From Aquilonibacter sp963703325 (GTDB lineage Bacteria > Vulcanimicrobiota > Vulcanimicrobiia > Vulcanimicrobiales > Vulcanimicrobiaceae): a stretch of 64,000 nt of DNA. Made by a program: the position numbers and the translations under genes. The DNA lies in the NCBI GenBank assembly GCA_963703325.1, contig OY969805.1, positions 1,674,001 through 1,738,000 of the forward strand, in the 5' to 3' direction. Each line of letters starts with the position of its first letter. Position 1 is the first letter of the stretch. The notes under the pieces are model-generated. The model searched no databases, had not been told where the DNA came from, and saw only the letters and a program-made list of their open reading frames with translations. Below, in pieces: positions 48,200-56,096 of this stretch.

Positions 48200-49093
48200 A
48201 TGCGGATATCAGATGCCCTCGCGACACAGCGGCCGTTCTTTTCGTTCGAGTTCTTTCCGCCAAAGGACGACGAAGGCTCGCGTGCGCTCCTCGCAACGAT
48301 CGAACTGCTTTCGCCGCTTCGGCCGGCGTTCGTATCGATTACCTACGGCGCGGGCGGCTCATCACGCGAGCGGACGGTGCGGCTGGCAAAAACGATACAG
48401 CGCGACATCGGCCTCACCGTTATGGCGCACGTCACGTGCGTTGGCTCGACGCGAGCGGAACTGCGGACGCTCTTTGACGACCTCGCGCGAGGCGGCATCG
48501 AAAATGTGTTGGCGCTCCGCGGCGACCCCCCAAAAGGTGCGGCCGCATTTGAAGCGCCGGCGGGGGGATTTGCGCATGCGAGCGATTTGATCGCGATGCT
48601 GCGGCGGAACTACGATTTCTGCATCGGCGCGGCGTGTTATCCCGAGACGCACAGCGAGGCGGAGAGCGCTGCAGCCGACCTCGGCTATTTGAAGACCAAG
48701 GTGGACGCCGGCGCCGATTTCTTGATAAGCCAATTGTTCTTCGACAACGATCGCTTCGCCGAGTTCAACGCAGCGGCGCGCGCGATCGGCGTCGACGTGG
48801 CGGTCATTCCAGGGCTCATGCCGATCACCAGTGCTTCGCAGGTCGCGCGCTTTACGTCGAGCATCGGGGCCTCGATTCCACCTAAGTTGTTGCGGGAACT
48901 CGAGCTGCGCCGCGAAGATCCCAAAGCGGTCGAAGACCTCGGCGTCGCGTACGCGGCGCTGCAGGCGACCGAGCTGCTTAGCCGCGGTGCGCCCGGCATT
49001 CATTTTTACACGCTCAATCGTTCACCGGCGACGCGCGCGATCGTTTCGGCGCTCATTGCGGGCAGCGCGTGGCGCCCGACGTTTGCCCTCTGA
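48200..49093 (+). CDS. metF: Methylenetetrahydrofolate reductase
   Basis: A 297-residue flavoprotein that reduces 5,10-methylene-THF to 5-methyl-THF for methionine synthesis. Motifs are FFSFEFFPPKDDEGSRALL (with the catalytic Glu), VSITYGAGGSSRERT, MAHVTCVGSTRAELR, LALRGDPPKG, TKVDAGADFLISQLFFDNDRF and PGLMPITSASQ. It interrupts the export locus between fliP and fliQ and overlaps the next gene by one base. Confidence 0.96.
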   Translation: MRISDALATQRPFFSFEFFPPKDDEGSRALLATIELLSPLRPAFVSITYGAGGSSRERTVRLAKTIQRDIGLTVMAHVTCVGSTRAELRTLFDDLARGGIENVLALRGDPPKGAAAFEAPAGGFAHASDLIAMLRRNYDFCIGAACYPETHSEAESAAADLGYLKTKVDAGADFLISQLFFDNDRFAEFNAAARAIGVDVAVIPGLMPITSASQVARFTSSIGASIPPKLLRELELRREDPKAVEDLGVAYAALQATELLSRGAPGIHFYTLNRSPATRAIVSALIAGSAWRPTFAL

Positions 49094-49752
49094 TGGATCG
49101 CAGCGTGGAGGTCGATGCGTATCTGGCCGGCCTTTTCGTCGGCGATGATCCCGCGCTCGAAGGCGCGCTTGCGGCCAGTGCCGCGGCGGGACTGCCGCCG
49201 ATTGCGGTCTCGGCTGTTGCGGGCAAGCTCCTGTATTTGCTCGCGCGGTGCGCCGGCGCGCGCCGCGTGCTTGAAGTCGGCACGCTCGGTGGTTACAGTG
49301 CGATTTGGTTTGGCCGCGCGGTGGGCGAGAACGGGCGCGTGCTTTCGCTGGAAATCGATCCGGAACATGCGGCCGTCGCGCGCAAGAATCTCGAGTCGGC
49401 GGGTTTGGAGCGTGTCGTCTCGGTTGAACTCGGGCCGGCGTTGCAGACGCTCGACCGGCTCATTGCGGAGCACGCAGAGCCGTTCGATCTGATCTTCATC
49501 GACGCCGATAAGCGGAACAATCCGAACTATCTTGCACGCGGTCTCGAGCTTTCGCATCCCGGGACGGTTATCGTGATCGATAATGTCGTGCGGGGAGGCG
49601 CCGTCATCGACGCAGCGAGCCGCGATCCGGATCTCGTCGGAACGCGCCGGGCGCTCGAGATGATGGCGTCGGATCCACGTCTGCAGGCGACCGCGATCCA
49701 GACGGTCGGCGCGAAGGGCTACGACGGCTTCGCGGTTGCGCTCGTTCGCTGA
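49093..49752 (+). CDS. SAM-dependent O-methyltransferase (COG4122 type)
   Basis: A 219-residue class I methyltransferase from ATG 49093 (TGATG junction with metF). It has RRVLEVGTLGGYSAIWFGRA (SAM motif I), GRVLSLEIDPEHAAVARKNL, FDLIFIDADKRNNPNYL (metal/catalytic Asp) and VIVIDNVVRGGAV, as in catechol/caffeoyl-CoA O-methyltransferases. The substrate is unknown. Coupling to metF could reflect shared methyl-group supply. Confidence 0.9.
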   Translation: MDRSVEVDAYLAGLFVGDDPALEGALAASAAAGLPPIAVSAVAGKLLYLLARCAGARRVLEVGTLGGYSAIWFGRAVGENGRVLSLEIDPEHAAVARKNLESAGLERVVSVELGPALQTLDRLIAEHAEPFDLIFIDADKRNNPNYLARGLELSHPGTVIVIDNVVRGGAVIDAASRDPDLVGTRRALEMMASDPRLQATAIQTVGAKGYDGFAVALVR

Positions 49753-49806
49753 CGCTGTCTTTGCCACGGCAACACTGATGTAACGTCGCTTCCGTACCGT
49801 CGGCGC

Positions 49807-50076
49807 ATGGACGCATTCGATGTGCTCTTGCGCGAGACGATGGTGTTGGCCGCGGTTCTCTGCGTTCCGGTGCTGCTTATCGCAGCTGCGGTGGGAACAG
49901 CCATCGCGATCGTTCAAGCCGCGACGCAGGTGCAGGAACAGACGCTCACGCTCCTGCCCAAAGTCATCGCGGTTGGATTGATGGTCGCGCTCTTCGGCGC
50001 GTTCGGGATGCGGGGGTGCGCGCAGCTCTTCCACGACGCGCTCGCTGCAATTCCGGCGCTCGTGTACGGGCCGTGA
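49807..50076 (+). CDS. fliQ: Type III export gate protein FliQ
   Basis: An 89-residue, two-helix membrane protein. LLIAAAVGTAIAIVQAATQVQEQTL is the FliQ/SctS signature, followed by LLPKVIAVGLMVALFGAF. It starts the second export block (fliQ-fliR-flhB-flhA), with GTGA coupling to fliR. Confidence 0.94.
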   Translation: MDAFDVLLRETMVLAAVLCVPVLLIAAAVGTAIAIVQAATQVQEQTLTLLPKVIAVGLMVALFGAFGMRGCAQLFHDALAAIPALVYGP

Positions 50077-50786
50077 GCGTAGCCGCATGGCTGGTTTTTG
50101 CGCGCTGCGCTGGGTTCGTCTCGCGCGCGCCGGGATTTTCGCATCCGAGCGTGCCGCACGCGCTGCGTGCCGGCGTCGCGCTCTTGTTGACGGTGGCGAT
50201 TGCGCCGGGCGTGGCGGCCGCGCATCGCGACGGCATCACGTTGGTCGTTGCGCTGGTGCTCGAGTTTTTGCTCGGGACCGCGATCGGCATGGGCGCATCG
50301 CTACTTTACGACGGGGCCTACGCGGGAGGACGCATGCTCGACGACTACGTCGGCGTCAAGGCGATCGCGCCCAGCGTGCAGCTCGTGGCTCCGAGCGGCT
50401 TCGGCCGCGTGTGGTCGATTGCGTTTACCGGCGGATACTTTCTTTTCGGCGCATACCGCGTCACGGTGCTCGCATTCGCCGAAAGTTTCGTGCGTATACC
50501 GCCGGGCACATCGTTCGATCCGCACGCGTGGCTCGCGTTCGCGGCAACGCTGGCAAGTACCATCGTGCTCGTCGCCGTTGCGGTCGCGGCGCCGGCCGTC
50601 GCGCTTGCGTTCGTTGTGCAAGTCGCGCTCGCCGCACTTGCGCGCGCGATTCCTCGCTTCGTCGGATTTTCGCTCTCCTTTCCGCTGGTCTTCGGCGCCG
50701 TGTTGCTGGTTACGATGGTGTCCGTCCCACTTCTCGCTGTACGCGCGGCACATCCGATCCTGCTCTACCCGGGTAGTATGCCGTGA
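50073..50786 (+). CDS. fliR: Type III export gate protein FliR
   Basis: A 237-residue membrane protein from GTG 50073. The start VAAWLVFARCAGFVSRAPGF, the region LVVALVLEFLLGTAIGMGAS, the DDYVGVKAIAPSVQL segment (position of the family's MDPQ-x-G motif) and the C-terminal VSVPLLAVRAAHPIL fit FliR/SctT. The conserved internal motif is degenerate. Coupled on both sides by GTGA overlaps. Confidence 0.9.
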   Translation: MSVAAWLVFARCAGFVSRAPGFSHPSVPHALRAGVALLLTVAIAPGVAAAHRDGITLVVALVLEFLLGTAIGMGASLLYDGAYAGGRMLDDYVGVKAIAPSVQLVAPSGFGRVWSIAFTGGYFLFGAYRVTVLAFAESFVRIPPGTSFDPHAWLAFAATLASTIVLVAVAVAAPAVALAFVVQVALAALARAIPRFVGFSLSFPLVFGAVLLVTMVSVPLLAVRAAHPILLYPGSMP

Positions 50787-51802
50787 GCGAGAGCAATGAT
50801 AAGGCGTTTGACGCACCACCCTCGCGTATCGCAAAGGCCCGGCGCGAGGGCAATCTGCCGCGCGCGCAGGAGTTCGGCGCAAATCTCGCATTCGTCTCGG
50901 CGGCGCTAACAGTGCTCGCGGTGGCAGCGCCGTTCGGCGTACTCGCGCAGGCAGCGCTCACGGCGGCCGTTCGCGGCGCGGCGCCGCTCGCCCTTAGCCT
51001 CGCAGTCGTCGCGATCGCGCTGCTGCCGATGCTGGTTGCGGCGGCGAGTGGCGCGTGCGGCGGCATCCTGCAAAACGGCGGTCCGGTGCTGGTCGCGCCG
51101 TCGATGAAATTCGAGCGCATGCAGCCGATCGAGGGGATCAAGCGCATGTTCTCGCGGGAGGCAGCGACGCACGGCATCCGCGCCGCGGCGGCGTTCCTCC
51201 TCGCTTCGGCGGCGATGGTGCCGACACTGCACGCGCTGCTCGCGGCAAGCGCCGTCGCCCTCGCCCCGCGCAGCATTGCATCGATCGCGTGGAGCGGAGC
51301 GGCGCGCGTTGTTTTTGCTGCGGCGACGATCGGCCTGCTCTTCGCGATCGCGGAGTACGCCGTTGCTCGTCGCGCGTGGCTGCGCAAGCTGCGAATGAGT
51401 CTGGCCGAGCTCAAACGCGAACTCAAAGAGAGCGACGGCGATCCACTGGCACGCAGCCGTCGCAGGGCGCTGCATCGCAATCTCATTCGGGGCGCGCTCG
51501 AGCGCGTCCGCGACGCGACGTTCGTCGTGGTCAATCCGACCCACCTGGCGGTGGCGCTCGAGTATCGTCCGCCGGAGGTTGCGGTGCCGACGGTCTTGGT
51601 CCGTGCTGCCGATGAGATGGCGTTGCGCGTGCGCGAACTCGCGGAAGAATATCGCATTCCGCTGGTTGAGAACGTCGCGCTCGCGCGCGCGCTGTACCGC
51701 GAGGGTGCCATCGGCGAACCGATTGCTCGCGACCACTACATCGCCGTTGCCGAAGTGGTCGTCGCGCTGATGCGCCGCGGAGAGCTCGGGAGCCCGGCGT
51801 GA
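50783..51802 (+). CDS. flhB: Type III export switch protein FlhB
   Basis: A 339-residue protein. The N-terminal DAPPSRIAKARREGNLPRAQ and four TM helices are followed by the cytoplasmic domain with VVNPTHLAVALEY. The autocleavage Asn251-Pro252-Thr-His is intact, so substrate-specificity switching should be possible. ELKRELKESDGDP precedes the cleavage domain as in FlhB/SctU. Overlaps of 4 bp with fliR and flhA. Confidence 0.95.
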   Translation: MSESNDKAFDAPPSRIAKARREGNLPRAQEFGANLAFVSAALTVLAVAAPFGVLAQAALTAAVRGAAPLALSLAVVAIALLPMLVAAASGACGGILQNGGPVLVAPSMKFERMQPIEGIKRMFSREAATHGIRAAAAFLLASAAMVPTLHALLAASAVALAPRSIASIAWSGAARVVFAAATIGLLFAIAEYAVARRAWLRKLRMSLAELKRELKESDGDPLARSRRRALHRNLIRGALERVRDATFVVVNPTHLAVALEYRPPEVAVPTVLVRAADEMALRVRELAEEYRIPLVENVALARALYREGAIGEPIARDHYIAVAEVVVALMRRGELGSPA

Positions 51803-53838
51803 CGCGTCTCCCGGTCTATGCCTTCGCGGGTGTGTTGCTGGCCATCGTCGGCATTCTCATCGTGCCGTTGCCGCCCGTGCTGCTCGACATCCTACTGGGC
51901 ATCAACATCTTCGGCTCGGCGCTGGTGCTCTTGCTTGCGGTGACGATCGAGGACCCGCTCGAATTTTCCGCCTTCGCGCCGGCGCTCTTGGTGGCAACCT
52001 TGTTTCGCCTCTCCCTCGACGTCTCGGCGACGCGCCTTATTCTCACGCAGGGCGCCGCGCCGGGCGCGGTTGGTGCGATCATTCCGGCGTTCGGCGCCTT
52101 TGTGGTCCACGGCAATCTGGTTGTCGGTCTGATCATCTTTGCGATTTTAATCACCATTCAGTTCGTCGTGATCGCGAGCGGTTCGCAGCGCGTTGCCGAG
52201 GTCGCCGCGCGCTTCACGCTCGATGCGATGCCGGGCAAGCAGATGGCGATCGATGCCGACGTCCACGCGGGCGCGCTCGACGCCGAAGGGGCGCGGCGCA
52301 AACGCGCAGCGGTTCAGCGCGAAGCCGATTTTTATGGAGCGATGGACGGTGCCGGAAAGTTCGTCAAAGGCGATGCGGTTGCGGCGCTGGTAATCGTCGC
52401 GCTGAATTTGGCCGGCGGCGTTGTGGTCGGCATCGGCTATCACGGGCTCTCGCCGATTGACGCGATCAACACCTACGCGCTGCTCTCAATCGGTAATGCG
52501 CTCGTCACCACGCTGCCGGCGTTCCTGATCTCGACGGCAATGGGCATGATGGTAACACGCGTTGCATCGGACGGTGCGCTCGGCGCGGATCTTGCCGCGC
52601 AACTTTTCGCCCGGCCCGACGTGCTGCGCAGCGCCGGAGCACTGTTGCTCGTACTTTCGTTTGTGCCGGCCTTGCCGCGACCGGTCTTTTTGGTGCTGGG
52701 TGGAGGAGCGTTCGTGCTCGCCCAGCTTGCTGTCCACAAGAAGAACGTGCTCGAGGATCGCGCGCGCAGCGCAAACGAGCGCGCGAAGCGCCAGGCACTG
52801 CGCCGGCCGGAATTGGCGCTGAGTCTCGTCGGCGTCGACGCGATGTCGATCGATATCGGTGCCGATCTCGCGCATCTGCTCGTGCCGCCGCTTTCCGACG
52901 CGTTGCTCGACCGCATCGGCGAAGTCCGGCGAGCACTCGCCGGTGAGATCGGACTCGTGCTTCCCGGGGTTCGTCTGCGTGACGACCTCGCGCGCGACCC
53001 GTCGAGCTACGCGATTCGCGTGCGCGATCGTGTGGTCGCGCAAGGCCGGCTCGATCTCGTGCGGGTGATGGCCGTTGCCGAGGTAGAGATCCTTGCGCGG
53101 TTGGGCCTTGGCGTCGATGCCGAACCGGTCTACGGATTGCCGGCGGCGTGGATCGATCCGAACGAACGTGAGCGCGTCGCCTCGGCGGGCGCACTGGTTT
53201 TCGATCCGATCTCGATCATCGGCTCGCACGTTGCTGAAACCGTGCGCCGTCATGCGAGCGAGCTGCTCGGTCGTCAGGAGTTGCAAACGCTCATCGAGCA
53301 CCTGCGCGCAAGCATGCCGGCGCTCGTGCGTGAGATCGGCACTGAGTCGTTTTCGCTGGGTACGCTGCATAAGGCGTTCGGCTATTTGTTGCGCGAAGCG
53401 GCGTGGCCGCGCGATCCGGTCGCGGTACTGCAGGCAATGCTCGAAGCGCCGTCACGCGACGCGCGCGAGCTTGCCGAAGTCGCGCGGCGTGTGATTCTTC
53501 CCGATCTGTTGCGTCGCCGCGGCGTCGAGCGTCTGGAACCGCTCGTGATCGACGCCGAATACGACCGCGATCTGGTGCGTGCGTGGGCCGGTGCCGGCGC
53601 CGATGCAGCGCCCGATCCCAAACGCGCGATCGCACTGTGCGACGAGGTCGCCGCGTATGCTGCTCGCGTCGCGCGCGATCGCGCTGCCGTGCTCTGCAGC
53701 GCAGCGTTGCGGCCGGTACTCGCCGATCTCTTGCTGCGCTCCGGCATTCGTGCCGACGTGCTGAGTTACGCCGAGCTCCCGCCCGAATTGCCGCTCGCCC
53801 CCACCGGCATGATCGGCGAAGAACTTGCGCTCCGCTAG
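51799..53838 (+). CDS. flhA: Type III export gate protein FlhA
   Basis: A 679-residue protein from GTG. The N-terminal membrane part includes VPLPPVLLDILLGINIFGSA, then LVATLFRLSLDVSATRLIL, AAFVVHGNLVVGLIIF-like text and the FHIPEP region QRVAEVAARFTLDAMPGKQM. The cytoplasmic part (about 330-679) has the chaperone-docking domains, with LQTLIEHLRASMPALVREIG. The length is normal. It is the last gene of the export locus. Confidence 0.97.
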   Translation: MTRLPVYAFAGVLLAIVGILIVPLPPVLLDILLGINIFGSALVLLLAVTIEDPLEFSAFAPALLVATLFRLSLDVSATRLILTQGAAPGAVGAIIPAFGAFVVHGNLVVGLIIFAILITIQFVVIASGSQRVAEVAARFTLDAMPGKQMAIDADVHAGALDAEGARRKRAAVQREADFYGAMDGAGKFVKGDAVAALVIVALNLAGGVVVGIGYHGLSPIDAINTYALLSIGNALVTTLPAFLISTAMGMMVTRVASDGALGADLAAQLFARPDVLRSAGALLLVLSFVPALPRPVFLVLGGGAFVLAQLAVHKKNVLEDRARSANERAKRQALRRPELALSLVGVDAMSIDIGADLAHLLVPPLSDALLDRIGEVRRALAGEIGLVLPGVRLRDDLARDPSSYAIRVRDRVVAQGRLDLVRVMAVAEVEILARLGLGVDAEPVYGLPAAWIDPNERERVASAGALVFDPISIIGSHVAETVRRHASELLGRQELQTLIEHLRASMPALVREIGTESFSLGTLHKAFGYLLREAAWPRDPVAVLQAMLEAPSRDARELAEVARRVILPDLLRRRGVERLEPLVIDAEYDRDLVRAWAGAGADAAPDPKRAIALCDEVAAYAARVARDRAAVLCSAALRPVLADLLLRSGIRADVLSYAELPPELPLAPTGMIGEELALR

Positions 53839-53842
53839 GCTT

Positions 53843-54136
53843 TTAAATACGATCTTCTGCGTCTTTGTAAGCGGCGTCGTGCGGCCCGAGCGCAATCGCT
53901 CGAACAGACCTGGCTTCCTCATTTAAAGTGAAAACCGCGCGCCACGTAATGCCATCAGCGAAGTGTGTTTCAGCGGCGCGTGCATCCTTGAGCTTTCCGT
54001 GTTTCTTTGGAAATCGCTTCGGATGCGAGCGCGCGATGATCAGTTCGGCGATGCGCGGGCGAAAGGCCGGCGAGCCGATGCCGCCGTTGGCGGCGATGAC
54101 CTTCGCGACCTCGCGGTGGAAGCTAACGGCCCACAG
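53843..54136 (-). CDS. RelE/HigB-like toxin
   Basis: A 97-residue protein whose sequence (WAVSFHREVAKVIA, KRFPKKHGKLKDARAAETHF, GITWRAVFTLNEEARSVRAIALGPHD) fits the RelE/ParE-type RNA-targeting toxins. No ATG, GTG or TTG lies near the expected beginning; CTG 54136 overlaps the antitoxin end by 14 bp and is the best candidate, giving coupled low-level translation. The frame is open further upstream through the antitoxin. Confidence 0.72.
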   Translation of the reverse strand: MWAVSFHREVAKVIAANGGIGSPAFRPRIAELIIARSHPKRFPKKHGKLKDARAAETHFADGITWRAVFTLNEEARSVRAIALGPHDAAYKDAEDRI

Positions 54137-54479
54137 GTCGTCCGGCGCGGCTGTATCGCGGGAGGTCCTCGCCGGTCGCTTCGGCGACGGCATCAAGGAG
54201 ATCATCGGCTGCGATAAACTCGGAATCGGGGGCGGAGGCACGGCGAGCGAGCTCGTCGTCGTCCACTCGTTCAGCGCTCGGCAGAACGAAGAATTCGGCG
54301 ACGGTTGATCCGAGTGCGTCGGCGAGTCGTTGAACGATGTCGATTCCGACGTCGTCGGCCGCGCAGCGCTCGATTCGCGAGATTGTTGGCCGAGAGACGC
54401 CGGATCGCTCGGCAAGTTCGACTTGGGAAAGCCTTGCTCGGGCTCGTCCCACGATGAGGTTGACACGTAAAGACTCCAT
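54123..54479 (-). CDS. XRE-family antitoxin
   Basis: A 118-residue protein from ATG 54479; ATG 54527 and ATG 54554 are in-frame alternatives. It has an N-terminal helix-turn-helix (RARLSQVELAERSGVSRPTISRIER) and an extended C-terminal region (SEFIAADDLLDAVAEATGED) that would wrap the toxin. It is upstream of and overlaps the toxin gene, and an AT-rich palindrome lies in its promoter, as expected for TA autoregulation. Confidence 0.82.
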   Translation of the reverse strand: MESLRVNLIVGRARARLSQVELAERSGVSRPTISRIERCAADDVGIDIVQRLADALGSTVAEFFVLPSAERVDDDELARRASAPDSEFIAADDLLDAVAEATGEDLPRYSRAGRPVGR

Positions 54480-54555
54480 TGCCGGATTCCGGCAGCGCTT
54501 TGTCGTCGATGAGTTCACGGTAGTCATCCGTCCTTGAGGCGAGCAGGCTTCCATA

Positions 54556-54577
54556 ATTGTATCATGTATGATTCAAT
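54556..54577. promoter_or_regulatory. Palindromic operator of the toxin-antitoxin pair
   Basis: Ten-bp arms ATTGTATCAT / ATGATTCAAT with one mismatch surround GT. On the minus strand TTGCAA and TACAAT, 16 bp apart, overlap it, so antitoxin binding would block the promoter. The stretch is notably AT-rich in this GC-rich region. Confidence 0.68.
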
Positions 54578-54623
54578 TTGCAACAGGGGTCGCTCGGGGA
54601 TCATCTGCGCGCCGAGCGGTGTT

Positions 54624-54652
54624 TGACGAGGGGAGAGGAGGCTGATACAGTC
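54624..54652 (+). promoter_or_regulatory. secDF promoter
   Basis: TTGACG (54624-54629) and TACAGT (54647-54652), 17 bp apart, lie 70 bp before the secD start. A GGCCCC...GGGGCC hairpin (54672-54693) followed by CTTTCTTT is in the leader and might attenuate transcription. Confidence 0.65.
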
Positions 54653-54722
54653 TCTAGGTTAAAGACCTCCCGGCCCCAGCCAACGCAGGGGCCCTTTCTT
54701 TGGTCCCATCGCCGGAAGCCGC

Positions 54723-56093
54723 ATGAGCTGGAATACATTTAAACCATTTGTCAAAGCGCTGGTCATCGCCGGCATCGTCGCCTATTCGTTGTGGGCGTGT
54801 CTCCCGATCGATCAGAAGATTCATCTCGGTCTCGATCTGCAGGGCGGATCGCGTTTGCTGCTCCAGCTCTCGCCGACCGCAGACGTGAAGACGATCACGC
54901 CCGAAGTGCAAGCGCAGACGCGTCTGGTCATCGAGCAACGCATCGACGCGCTGGGCGTTACCGAGCCGCAGATCAGCAACGTTGGTAGCGATCGCATCCT
55001 GGTCGAGATTCCCAACTTGAAGAATCCCGATCAGGCCGAGCAGTTGCTCAAGCAGGTCGCGGTGCTCGAGTACAAGATCATGCCGCCCGAGGTCTCGGCC
55101 AAAGCCGAGCAGTCATTGCAAGTCGTCGACAATCCGAAGAACTTCCCGGCCAAGATCGTCGCGCAGGCGCAAGCCTACGTGCAGCAAGGCGCGTACAATG
55201 CGAGCGGCAACGTTGTCTACACCGGCAAAGAATTGGCCTCGGCGTCGCCGGGCTACGATCAGTCCGGCAATCCCGACATCACCTTCGTCACCAAGGATCC
55301 GGCGAAGTTCTACGATCTGACCAAAGCCAATCTCGGCAAGCTGCTCGCGATCTTCCTCGATCATCGCTACGTCTCAGCGGCCACCATTCAGGGCGAGATT
55401 TCGAGCAACGGCCAGATCACCGGCCAGTTTACGCAAGAGCAAACGACCACGTTGGCCAACGAGCTCAACGCCGGTGCGCTGCCCGTGTCGATCTCGATCA
55501 TCGAGAAAGAATCGATCGGTCCGACGCTGGGCAAGATCGACTTGATTCAGTCGCTCAAAGCGTCGATGCTCGGCCTTGGCCTCGTGCTGCTGTTCATGAT
55601 CGTCGTCTATCGCTTGCCGGGCCTCCTCGCCGATTTGGCGCTGATCATTTACGTGATCGTGATGCTCGGCATTCTCGCGCTCTCGCACGCGACACTCACG
55701 CTGCCCGGCATCGCCGGCTTCGTGCTCTCGATCGGCATGGCGGTCGATGCCAACGTCCTAATCTTCGAACGTATTAAGGAAGAGCTGTGGAACGGCAAGA
55801 CGATGCGCGCGTCGGTGCGCGTCGGCTTCTCGCGAGCGTTCTCGGCGGTCTTCGATAGCCACTTCACCACGATCGTCGGCGCGGGCGTGCTCTTTATGCT
55901 CGGTACCGGCACGGTCAAGGGCTTTGCTTTCACGCTCTTCTGGGGCACCGTGGTCTCACTCTTCACTGCCGTGTTCATCACCCGATTCTTCGTCGACGTG
56001 TTGGTCGACAACAACGTTCTCGCCGCGCCTGAATTCTACGGCGTCAAATCCGAAGACGTCGGCGTCTTTGCCAAAGCGGGGGCGACGGCGTAA
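54723..56093 (+). CDS. secD: Protein translocase subunit SecD
   Basis: A 456-residue inner-membrane protein that helps pull preproteins through SecYEG using the proton motive force. Key text is LGLDLQGGSRLLLQL after TM1, RIDALGVTEPQISNVGSDRILVEIP in the periplasmic P1 region, and the C-terminal TM block with GFVLSIGMAVDANVLIFERIKEEL (conserved D-x-N). The periplasmic domain is shorter than in E. coli, as in Gram-positives and thermophiles. Followed by secF after 3 bp. Confidence 0.97.
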   Translation: MSWNTFKPFVKALVIAGIVAYSLWACLPIDQKIHLGLDLQGGSRLLLQLSPTADVKTITPEVQAQTRLVIEQRIDALGVTEPQISNVGSDRILVEIPNLKNPDQAEQLLKQVAVLEYKIMPPEVSAKAEQSLQVVDNPKNFPAKIVAQAQAYVQQGAYNASGNVVYTGKELASASPGYDQSGNPDITFVTKDPAKFYDLTKANLGKLLAIFLDHRYVSAATIQGEISSNGQITGQFTQEQTTTLANELNAGALPVSISIIEKESIGPTLGKIDLIQSLKASMLGLGLVLLFMIVVYRLPGLLADLALIIYVIVMLGILALSHATLTLPGIAGFVLSIGMAVDANVLIFERIKEELWNGKTMRASVRVGFSRAFSAVFDSHFTTIVGAGVLFMLGTGTVKGFAFTLFWGTVVSLFTAVFITRFFVDVLVDNNVLAAPEFYGVKSEDVGVFAKAGATA

Positions 56094-56096
56094 ACC

